Shown in pieces: positions 50,501 to 61,719 of a DNA stretch of 64,000 nt; position 1 is the stretch's first letter, and each line of letters opens with the position of its first letter. The position numbers and the translations under genes are program-made. The notes under the pieces were generated by a model. That model made no database searches, had not been told where the DNA came from, and worked only from the letters and a program-made list of their open reading frames with translations. The DNA comes from Cristatella mucedo. Lineage: Eukaryota; Bryozoa; Phylactolaemata; Cristatellidae. The stretch is taken from the NCBI GenBank assembly GCA_009760855.2, contig WPIO01000010.1, positions 1,384,501 through 1,448,500 on the forward strand. The letters are read 5' to 3'.

Positions 50501-53500
50501 CGTATACAGCAGCTGATGAAGTCAGAGAGATGTTTTCGAGTGAATTGTTGGTGAATTCGCAGCTGCTTTGGGCTAAAATTCTTGGCGGGCCAGTCTCATT
50601 ATGTTTTGCTTTAATCTTTATGCTGGTTCCAGATGGTGTGCATTGGTTAGCAGGCATATCTGCTCGTGGACTTATAATTGCAATTTCTTCTGCATTCGCA
50701 GAAAATGCAAGTGCAATTGGATCACGATTAGTGATTGCACAGACATCTAGCGCAGCCCGGTTCATATAAGGTGTACACGCTGCCCTGGTGCATGTATTTG
50801 GTGCGCTATTTTTTAGTAGACACTGCGAACTTTCGCCGACTTCAGAAGAGACCAGTCCTGATTGATGGGGAGCTAACGTCGTAACATCACTAATGGCTGA
50901 TGGGCGTTGGCTCGATACAGCTGTGACGTCTGTACTACTGTGTAATACAGGAAAAATGAGTTTACGATCAGCATTTGGTAGAGTTGAACATGCTTTTGTA
51001 ACTTCAATAACTGACACTTGTTGAATTGACGTACTAGAGTAGCAGACCTCCGACGCCGTCTTGCTTGTTTCACGATTACCCGTCATTCCATTGGTTGGTT
51101 GTTCGAAGCTAGGGACTAGCTGTGGTTCTAAAGGGACTTGATAAGCTTTTATTGCTTTGTAGGTCGCCGATAAGGGCACAGTTGGAATATATTTGTTGAT
51201 TTTACTGGTGGCTGATGCAGTATCACTTAAGTTCGTTTCGGAAGCATTTTCGGTGCGCGACAGTGGCTGGCTCGTATATTGTTCTGCTTTAGATATTGTT
51301 GTGCTAGCCTTCGTTGCATAACTTTTTGCCGATTGCTGTTGACAGGGAGTCTCGGTGATAGATGCCACAATTTGTGATGCTGCCAAATTTGGTTCCTTAA
51401 TTAAAGCTGAACTTATATTGGAGTCCTTCAGGCTCGAAACTTGTTTGGTATTCCAGCGACTTTGCCCAGATATTGTATTATATCTGGCAGTCTGCTGAGG
51501 TAGAGTACGAAAAAGCTCGGTTGCTTCAATAGAGACAGATGCAACTGATCTTTTTTCAAGCTTCGCTGTTGTGATGCTGGCATACATCGGTTGGATGATT
51601 CTATATTCAGTAGCAGCAAGAGTAAGCGAAAGCTTTGAAAAAGATTTAGATGTAAGTTCTTCATCGTTTGGGGAATTAGTGCCTGTCTGGCCAAAAGCAA
51701 AGGCATTCGGATGATTTACTATCGTGTTTGTGCCACGAGCTGTGCATAGCTGATCAGGTGGAATTGCTAGTGGAATTGGATTAGCAATTTGCAGTGCACT
51801 CATAGCTAATAGTTGTTTCTTTGGATCATAATTAATTGTTGAAGTTACAATTTGTACAGTTTTATTTTCCTCAGGTGTATATGATGCGGCCGCAGATGTC
51901 GGCAAGCTGAGTTTTTGTCGACATTGTTCATTCTCATTTACTACACACATGACCGACCGTCGCTGGGTCAGATCTAAAGTCATTCTTTCACTAGCAGCTG
52001 ATGAAGCTAGGCATATTTCAGTTGTGAAATCCATGCTGCTATATGACGTGGATCCGGTGGATGTACGACGTGAAGTCATTAGAGTGCGATCGGCATTTGA
52101 ATCTTCCCTGATTGACTCTTCTTGAATTGGAACGCTAGGTCTATTGATCACAGAGGCAACTGGGCTAGCTTCACTGTTGTCTGATGTTCCGTTGGATAGT
52201 TGTGCAAAGCGAGAAACCAGCTTGGTTTCTGAAAGAGTCTGGTGGGTTCTTGTAACTTCTTTGGTTGCCGTTGAACACTGGCTCGGAGTGAGTTTGCTGA
52301 TTTTACAAGCGGCTAATATAGTTGAATTGTCGTTCTTTTCGGCAACCTCTTCGTTGCTTGACACGGTCTGATTAGCAGACTGGCCTGTTTTTAATACTTT
52401 GGCATCGTCACTGGAAGCCGATTTGATTAGTCGAGGAGTCTGCACGATCGACGATAATGGAGCTGATGCTAGCAAACTTGCTTCCTGAATTACAGCTAAG
52501 CTCATATTGGTGCCCGGCGAGCTCAAAAACGGTTTAGAAATTAAGAAGCAAGGCGCAGATATGGTTATATCTGAGGCAACTTGTAGTGGTAGACTGAGAA
52601 CAGGCTTGTTGACTTCACTAGCGTCTGATGCAACCGTTCTCATGTCAGGTTTCGCTGTAGTGCTGCTGGTCAATTTTGGCTGGATAACATTATATCCTGT
52701 ACCTGATGGAGCGAGAGAAAGCTTTGCGAATGAATTAATTTTAAATTCTTTATTGCTTGAGGCTATAGTGCTTTCCTGGGTACTAGAAAATGCTGTCGGG
52801 GAATTTTCAGCTTTTGAGTTTTTGCTGGTGTCAGATGGTGTGAATAAGTGAGCAGGTATATTAGCTCTTGGACTTGGAGTTGCAGTTTCCATTGCACTCA
52901 TAGAAAATGTAAGTGTAATTTGATCACGATTAGTAATTGCACTGACAGCTATTGCAGCCTGGTTCATGTCAGTTGTAACGGCTGCCCTTGTGGATGTCTC
53001 TGGCAAGCCAAGTTTTTGTAGAGATCGCGTGCTTTTGATGGCAGCACTGGAGGCCAGTCTGGGTCGTTGCAGAGCGGACGCAGTTCCTTCACTAACGGCT
53101 GATGGGCATCGGTTAGTTATAATTTCAGCGTCTGTGCTGCTGTTTGGTACAGGAAAAGTGTTTGTAAGATGTGCATGACCATCATCAGAAGCTTCGCTGG
53201 TTGACCCTGTGGAGGGCTGACTTGGAGTCAGCTTGCTGATTTTACTCGCTGCTGATGCAGTTGGATTAATGTTTGATTCGGAAACGTCTTTGTTATGTGG
53301 CAGCGGCTGGTTTAGAGACTTATATGCTTTTAATGAAGATTTAATAAATTTAACCTCATCGCCGAAAACTGATTGGGGTAGTTGAGGAGACCACATGATC
53401 GATGCTAAGGTAGCTGATGTCACCAGATCTGATTTTTGAATTACAGTTGTGCTTACATTGGAGTCCCGAAGACTCAGAACTGGTTTTGTAACTGACCTAC

Positions 53501-55849
53501 TTTGAACAGTCATGTTTATTATATCTCTCACATCCTGTTGCTGTAGAATAAGAACTGACTTTATTGACTCACTAGCTCCTGATGGAAGCATTTCTGTTTC
53601 AAGCTTTGCTACTGTACTGTGGGCCAACTTTAGTTGATTGATATCATATTCAGCAGCTGACGGAGTAAGATAATGCTTTGGACAAAAATTGGCTGCACAT
53701 TCTTCATCACTTGGGGGTGAGGTGGTTGTCAGGCCAATAGAAAATGCAGTTGGATGATTTACGCTTGTGCTGGCGCCAGATGGCGTGGACCGATGAGCAG
53801 GCGTACTTGCCAGTTGCCTTGGACTAGCAGTTTGTAGTGCTTCCAATAGTTGTGTCACTGGATCGCAACTAATGGTTGCACCAAAAGCTAACACTGCCTG
53901 GTTTGCATCTGTAGTGCTTTCCGCCCTGACAGACGTCACTGGTAATCTGATTTTTAGACGACCCTGTGTACTTTCGTTGAGGAAATCAGAGGTTGGTAGT
54001 GGCTCTTTTAGAGCTAACGTCGTTTCCTTATTAAAAGCTGACGGAGCCAGGCCTGCGTCAGTTGCGATATCCTTGCTGCTGGATGATCCAGGAAGAGAGG
54101 TTGTAAGATGTGTCACCGGTAGAGTGTCATCTGCTTTTGAACCATCACTGATTGACCATCGTTTAATTGGAGCGTTGGCACCACTGACCACTGATACAGA
54201 AAGGCTAGCTTCCGCAGCGAATATTACTCCGTCGGTTATTTGTAACAAGCTAGGAGCTGGAATGGTTTTTGAGGGACTCTGATAAGCTTTCATGACTTCC
54301 TTGGTGGCCGATGAGGGCAGACTTCGAGCGATATTGCTAGTTTTACTAGCTGCTAATGACGTCGGATTGCCGTCCTCTTTAGAAACCTGGTCGGTATGTG
54401 ACAATTGCTGGCTTATAGATTGTTCAGTGTTTAGTAATGTTGGACTGGCTCGAGTCCAGTTATGAGCCGGCAGCTCAAGCTCAGACAACGCTACTTTGCT
54501 TGCAGCCAATACATTTACACTTAAAGGGGCCTTTAAAGCATCAGTGAAAGCAGATGCAGATAGTTTCTCCTCCGATTTTTCTGCTGTGATGGGTACTAGC
54601 AGGCCACGTGATACCAGCCGCCCAGAAACTGGTGTGACCAATGTTTCGCCTTTAATCGATGTTGCACTATAATCGGCCATCGAACACAGTTGATTTGGAG
54701 TTGACTCCTTGGCTTCAACGACGGTTGATAAAACATGACTTACTTCAGGGTTTATTGCTGAGATATTTAATGATGCTGGAACAGCAGGAGCCCATTCTAG
54801 TTCAGGCGGACTTGAGGAAGCACAGCTACATGCAATGTTCGCCCATGCTGGCCTCTGTGTGCCCGGTATTGAAGATAGTTTGTTTTTATTTTCAAGAAGC
54901 ACCACCATTCTGGACAGTGACGGCTGACGTGCAGCAGGCAAAGACTGTACTAATTCAGTTATGGCAGTTGCAAGAGTAGCGTCATTTCTGATGGCCTCTG
55001 GTGCATGGCCTAGAGCGTCAACAGGATAGGCATACACTCCGTGCTCTGCTTCCGATTTTACGTCACCTCTTAGCTGGTCGTTCGAGGGTTCCAAATTTTG
55101 CGATGGCTGACTGGTAGCGACGCTAGTGCTATAAGGAAGTGGGAAAGTAGTATATGCATGTAACTCGGCAAAGTTAGTATTGGTTCCAGCTGAACTTGCA
55201 ATACATTTTTCTGTGGCAGTTGCAAGCTGGCCGCTTACATCGATGGCTGCTACGTCAAGAACCGTTTGCTCGCCGTTTTGTGTCAGCAGCAGTTCTGGAT
55301 GCTGTTTTTTACTCACCGTATATAATAGAATGCTGGGGGTGCTCTGGTGGTTTTCATCAGCAACCGAAATGGCAGCCATTGCAGTATCACCATCAATACA
55401 GGTATTGCGAAAGTCAGCGGCAGCGGCACTCTTATCGAGGCTGATACCTCGACTGGTGGCAGCTGCATTGCCTTTTTGCTTATCATTGTCAATGGTCTTG
55501 GTGGCACCGGAAATGCTAAGGTGGATGTAGGTGGAATCACTGCCGAGGAGTTCTGAAGAGTTCTTGCCATTTGTGGTGAGGTTACCAGTGTCACTCACTT
55601 TCCCAAGAGTGCTAGTAGGCAACGTTGGGTTGGCAGCAGAGATCGTGGTCCGGCCATTACTGCCATTACTGCTCGTGCTCTCGCTCGTGCGGCTCGTGGC
55701 AGTGAGATGGCTACTTGAAGCCGCCGGCGGTGCCCGGCCACCTTTTCTGCTCTCGTGACGAGTTGGTGTCGTCAGGGGTTTTCTTTGATTAGTTTCAGTG
55801 TCCAGGACGTTAGAGCCGACCCGATTCAGGTCGCCTTGAGTTGCCGTTG
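41580..55849 (-). CDS. Exon C: 14.3-kb uninterrupted coding exon with ~367-residue repeats
   Basis: The exon starts after acceptor TTCCTTCAATAG (AG at 55851-55850), which needs one base from the previous exon. It runs 4,755 codons to the stop at 41580-41582. A frame this long cannot stay open by chance. Residues below are numbered from a TTG at 55622, 75 codons into the exon. About residues 330-2440 form a tandem array whose K-I-S-K-L-T-P-S-like anchor recurs at 427, 794, 1107, 1474, 1839 and 2212. Residues 2440-4500 are non-repetitive and mostly hydrophilic. The last ~80 residues hold a Cys cluster (SCC, CCC) and a hydrophobic stretch beginning VALAVAGAVAV. I recognise no family. The extreme C-terminus could be read-through past a missed donor, because it is encoded by CAG/CTG-type triplets. 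Confidence 0.88.
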
Positions 55850-58800
55850 CTATTGAAGGAAATAAAAAGAGAATGACTTGCAGTTGAATACCAAAGTTGT
55901 CTGAATGCGATTCAACACATTGGTTTATTGTAATACTATCTCACTAATATTAGTACCAAAAAGAAATTTCGCACTGCTTCTAGAGGTTGCAGCTGCCCTG
56001 CGTAAGTGGCTCGATCGAGCGTGTTTTTTGGATTGTCTTACCTAACACGGAACTCATTCTTATTTCGAAGACTAGGCTGTCTGCATTTCAAGGTTGTGTA
56101 TTTTTTAGCTAGTGCATGCCTAAGTGCTAAGCATTTCAAATGGAAGCCGATATGCATATTGACTTTGCTTCAATTTAAAATTTTGCAGAACTTTCATTTG
56201 ACAGTTATAATAGGCAAATAGGATGCAACTATTAAAACGGTATGAATGACGTGTATGAAAATGTTATGACGCTGCTGATGCTAGATTTAATGTACTAAAC
56301 ACGCAAAGCTGCTCAACGTCAGAGTAGCATCTTGGAAAAAATCGGACGCGAAACGACAACTCATAACAAGCTTTCAGCATCAGCAGCTACATCGACTTGG
56401 CTGGTACCAGCTGGAAACATGCCAAAACTAACAACTATGTCGCACATTTTAGCATGCAAATAAGTAGAGCATCCCGATGATAGAACAAGTTTCAAGCATA
56501 TTAACTGGATTCAAATTTTTTTTATTTTGCTGGTTTTGGTTGTTCTGCCATTAAAAGGCAAAGTCAGAGGTGTTGTAGTTCACTAACCAATAGATTTAAC
56601 TGCAGTGCGTGCCTGGCGTCGTTAGCGAAGAACCTCGGCCCCCTGTCTTCACAAATGCATATTCGAAAGCTAGCTTAATCCTCAAATCAAATTAATCCTT
56701 AATCCTCAAAAAGCCTCAATCGAGCCTCAATTGATTTCGATATAGAAGGCTCCTACTAGCTACAGCTTTATTCGTAGAATTCTAAGAAAGGAGAATATCG
56801 TGTCATACTTTAAGCCAAATAAGTATTTCAAATGACAACCATTGATTTGTGGAAAGCCGTTCTGGAAAGCCTGAATTGGAGAACCATATTTTCACTTGGC
56901 AGTCGTGTAATTGTGACCAGGGATTGCATTAAGGGTAAATGTCTTGAAAATTATGAGAATTTTGGCCTAACAACGGGATCTAAATGTTTGTAGACTTCCG
57001 TGTGAGAGGAAACAATTATTAAAAACGATTTGGATAAATCTATGCTTAATTTCAGAATTTAGCCAAAAGCAATATGCATAAAACTTCAATGTATACCAAT
57101 TTCTGCATTCTATACGGCTTGCGTCCTAACCTCTTGATCCTTGGTATATCGAGGCACATCTTTGAAGCTGTGAGGGGTGCTTGCTTATGAATTTTAAACG
57201 GTTTTATTTGCAATCTTTCTGTGCTCTTTTTTATTTAGAAGTTTCTAGTGTAAGTTCAGCTCGGCTTTTAAAATACTTCATGAGCTCATTTCCGATTTCA
57301 GTTGGATAACGCTTGCTATGCATGTCATCGAAATTCCTGAAACCGTATTATCTGTTATCGTGCGGGTAAACAATGACCCTGAGAGGACCTGAAAATAGAG
57401 CTGCAGCAGTTAAGCAATCATTACCAGCAAAGTTAAGGTAGGCCATGCGGGTATGAACAAAACTTTGCTTTGTATCCATTGATTAAGGGTGAGCCTTTGC
57501 ACCTTCATCATCTAAGAACACGTGTAGCTAAATTCTAGAACTTTATAACAAAATTCGCAGCCCTAGTCATAACTAGCTGCAGGGGCTTAATAAATTTTCT
57601 TTGATGACCCAGATAAAACTCAGTTTTAAAAGTCCAGGAAGTCTAGACAAAAGGGGGAGCTAGCAAAGTTATCAGTGAACTTCTGCAATGGACAGTCCCT
57701 CATCCTGAGTAGGAATTGAGAAAGTTGACTTGCTGTAGTAGCAGTTTTCTGAATAAAAGTTCCAAACTGCAGCCGGCCATATAAAGAACGCCAAACTTAG
57801 GGTATTTTGTGGTAGCTGCTAGATGACATAACCAATTAGAATGAAAAATCTCTTACAGAATAGCATAGAGCCATGAGCAGACCCTGGTAGAACTATTTAG
57901 GTGAATGGTATGCCAATGCAACTAGACTGCCACATGGAATGATTGGACGCAATAAAGCAATTATGATTCCAGCAACTCTGGAGTCTTATTTCCAGTGCGA
58001 TCATTGCTCTCGGTCATGCAGGTTGGATAATGTAGTTAATAGCGCCAAATGCTGCCAATAGCTCGTGCCGGACACAAGTAGCAATGTGAGCTAATTAATA
58101 AAAACGATAATAACAGCCATACATTTGTATATCGCACTAGGAGAACGTATACCCTTTTTGGACAATTTACAAATGCTGCAAAGGAAGCATGGTTGAATGG
58201 TTAATCATCGTTGCTGCCTAGAATATCGCAGGTTACAAGTAGGAGGGTTATTTTCAGTTGAATTACATCAATTTGATCTCAACTGAATGTTTCATGGTTA
58301 ATCAGGTTATGTCTGCATCATTCGCAAGCTGCTTAGTGACAACTCCGAAAATCTTGGACCCAAATAGAGATATCAGTTGAATGATGACAAATTTGAATAT
58401 ATTTGAAGCAATCCTTGTATTAAGTGAAGCTTAAATAACCAAAAATCTAGCTGGGCAAGATTTTTCTACCAGTTAAGACTGAAGCGGGGGTTGTATACTA
58501 GCTACAAGTCAGCAAAACTTTGTTAGTGCCGTATATTTTGCTACTCACTCATTTTTAGGAGTTTTAAAATGATTCGTTAGGGATGGTTTCAGGTTAAAAT
58601 TCTAAAGTTGCTGTTAGCAAGATAGCTTTAATCAAATGTTACGAATAAATATAATTTTTAACAAGGGATTACAATCGACCGTCCAACCAGTAAATATTCA
58701 AGGACCGAGACTACTCAGCTTTCAAGAAAGCATTTCACCTAAGTGTAAGTCTTTTTTAAGGTCTGACTTTCTAGAAAACAGCTAGTATGTGAAAGTAAAC

Positions 58801-61688
58801 ATCCTTATACTTCTAAGCTGCCCATGTAGACACATACTTAGCCTTTGAACCTTGACTTTTTAAAACGCCTTCGAATTCTGAATTTATTCTCAGGGTAAAT
58901 TATTTTTTCTTTGTAAAGTGGTTGCATAGAGATTGGTTTTATAAGGAATCTGTGCAAAGACGTGCTATGATTATGATAATGATTATTTCAGTACAAAATT
59001 AACCTATGCTAAAAGTTGGAGATCGATATGTTGCAGTCTTCTGCTAACGTTACTGAGTCACGTGTTGTCACGTAGTACCTGGGGCGTCCTATACCCCACT
59101 TACTGACTCCCCTGCCAGCCTCATCAAAGGGATCAATTGATCGGACCCATGCTATGCTCTCTCGCTCTGCCACCACAGGCAGATCCGTTGCTTTCCATGT
59201 ACTATTCATTGTTCTTTTACTACGACCAATGTGTCACTAACCAATTTCGAAGTTCGAGTCCTGCAGCTGACCATTCTCATTTTTCCTGTTTTAATGGGGT
59301 TTTACCCGCATAGGCTTTTTCGCCACTGCGTGTATAAGGCTGTAGGATCAGCCAACCTTCATCTTTCTACCCCCTAAAAATCTCTAGAATTTAGCTTTTA
59401 AAGTAGGCTGATTGAAGTTATTAAGGATTGCAAACTTGAAGAGTATTAAGCTTTGCATTTATGACTATTCAGGGACCTAGAAGTTAGCTGACGAATTCCT
59501 CAAGATGATTCAAACTCAAACATCTTACAGCAGTGGCGCTAGATACGGAGCTCATTTCAATGCGCCCGCTGGGTCTTTCTGGCTAAGCCCTAAATAAGGA
59601 AATCTAGCTTTGAATTTAAAGCAGCGTAACTTTTATCTTCTCTAATTTCAGCATCAATTTAGTTAGCAATAGGAAGTGAAAAGGTTGATTCATTCAGCGG
59701 CCTCACTTACATACCGGTAGAAGAGCCGTTGGCGGCTATCACGCCCGCTTGAAGTGGGTAATACTGGTTTGCTAGAGCATAAGCACACCAAGGGATTAGG
59801 AGCAAGGTGCAACCACGTAGCAACTGGCCTAGCCGTACTCGGCACCGCCAGGTGTTCGGCATTGCCTGCTTTATTGCCACAACCGTTAGAAAACGGCTGC
59901 ACATGTCATGGAGGCAAGCATGTGGCGTCGCCCATTGATCGCAGGTGCTGAGAAAAAAGCATTCTGAAAGAGTGATCGAGCCTGGCAAACAGAAGACTTG
60001 GGCATTTTCCCCGACGCTTTTAGCGCCCAACTCAAAGCTGTGAGTCCGGAATTTGCAGGTCAGTCGGAAAGTCGGGAATGAAACGCTGTCTCAAACGATA
60101 AAATTGTCGAGACTGACTACTTCAAGAGCATAAATGACTTGGTACCATCCGGAGAGCAACATGAAATTAGGAAAAATCTCAGAAATAAATGGTAGCCTTG
60201 GATTTGGCTTTACCATGGCTTGTAGCGTGTAGCCAGGCCTCTTTCCGTTGAGGAAATGCCATATCTATCATAGCTGGGATACAACAGTAAGGATAACAAG
60301 AACTATAAGAAAAAAAAGAATACTGGCTGAATCAGTTCAGCTTCAGAGCTAACTTTGTGAATTCACTCAATATGGTTGCTACTAGATTAATTTGTCGATC
60401 CCATGAATAACCTATATCTACTTCGATCAACTTCAATCCAACTGCCATCCAAAAGGTGAGCTCCGAGATTGCCCCCACACAGCTCTTAAAGGGCTGGAGA
60501 ATTCAGAGGATTATAAGGTTAAGTAATGCCACTGCTAAGACCCTAGACTATGGAACGTATGTGCATGGCACCGCCCTCGCATGAAGCATTAGCTTTTCAT
60601 ATGTTGGGAAAGATAAGCAATACTGCACAACACATTTTCATAACCAAAAAAATCTAGTTGCATTGTAATAATTTGAGTAATAATGGCTTACTAGAGCTCA
60701 CCATCTGTGGACTCGTTTCGTCCAGCCATAGTAGAAATACAATACTGTACAAAAATGTGAGCGTCCATTGAACAGTCACTTCCGGCAGTATTGGTCACCA
60801 TCTTGCCGCGTGAGAGACTTGCTCGCTTTAATTAGTAGGGATACTTTGGTTCATTCTTACTTCCCATGGCGTAGCTTCATGGTACGAAACTCATAGTGCA
60901 ACATGTTTCACCACATTTTATATCCGTATCTAGCTATCAACTACATCAGTTCTCCGATAGCCCGTGAGACTGAATTCATGTGCATTCGTCCTAAATTCAG
61001 TCAGGATGCTGGTGCTTACTTAAAATTATCTAGTCATCAATCAAACGATCGGGTAGATGAGGTGTTCTTTGAAAATCTTGTTCACATACATATACTTGCC
61101 CCGTTTAATATACTTTTTGCTTGATGTGCTGCGAAATAGCTAAGTATTAGCGCTATCTCAGTCGTTTGTCACTTTGAGTACACAGGCGAATCGTAGTGTT
61201 GGATGTGCTTATCGAAATCGGTGCTGGTTTTGCCTCATGATAATACAAGACAATTGGCAAATTATCTTTCCAGACATGCGCTGGAGAACTAAGGACGTGA
61301 AGTGAATAGCCTTGCATGTTGCAGATTTACGTCCAAATTAATAAAACAAATTATCTCCCCTTCAAAATAAATGCGTCACCGAGGATTCAATTTGGATGCG
61401 ACGTCGGGGACGGGCAAACGGAATGCAACTAAGAGACTAACTAAAAAACCTAGCTTATTACAATAGCAGATGTAGACGGTTGGATATCAATATCGGCATG
61501 AGACAGTTGTAGCGGAAATATTCCAGATTAGTCTAAATCAGGCTATAGAGACAGTGTTAAAGCCAAATATCAAGGTCACAGCCGGCGCGCTCTCCGAAAA
61601 GGATTGGGCACGATCTCAAATGCCCCGGGCGGAGCGAGGCGCTCGCGCGGCGGCGATGCCGCCGCGTTACGACACACAGGCTGCTACC

Positions 61689-61719
<31 letters not shown>

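Larger units (their letters stand above)
55850..61687 (-). other. Large intron of the giant gene (5.8 kb)
   Basis: AT-rich, stop-dense sequence between exon B and exon C. The only items seen are a decayed LINE 3' tail (58110-58215) and a candidate cryptic exon (59711-59947). No other coding segment is supportable. Confidence 0.5.

Noticed and set aside
59009-59209. Minus-strand 66-codon frame as an exon
   Set aside because: No convincing splice sites in phase and no recognisable domain.
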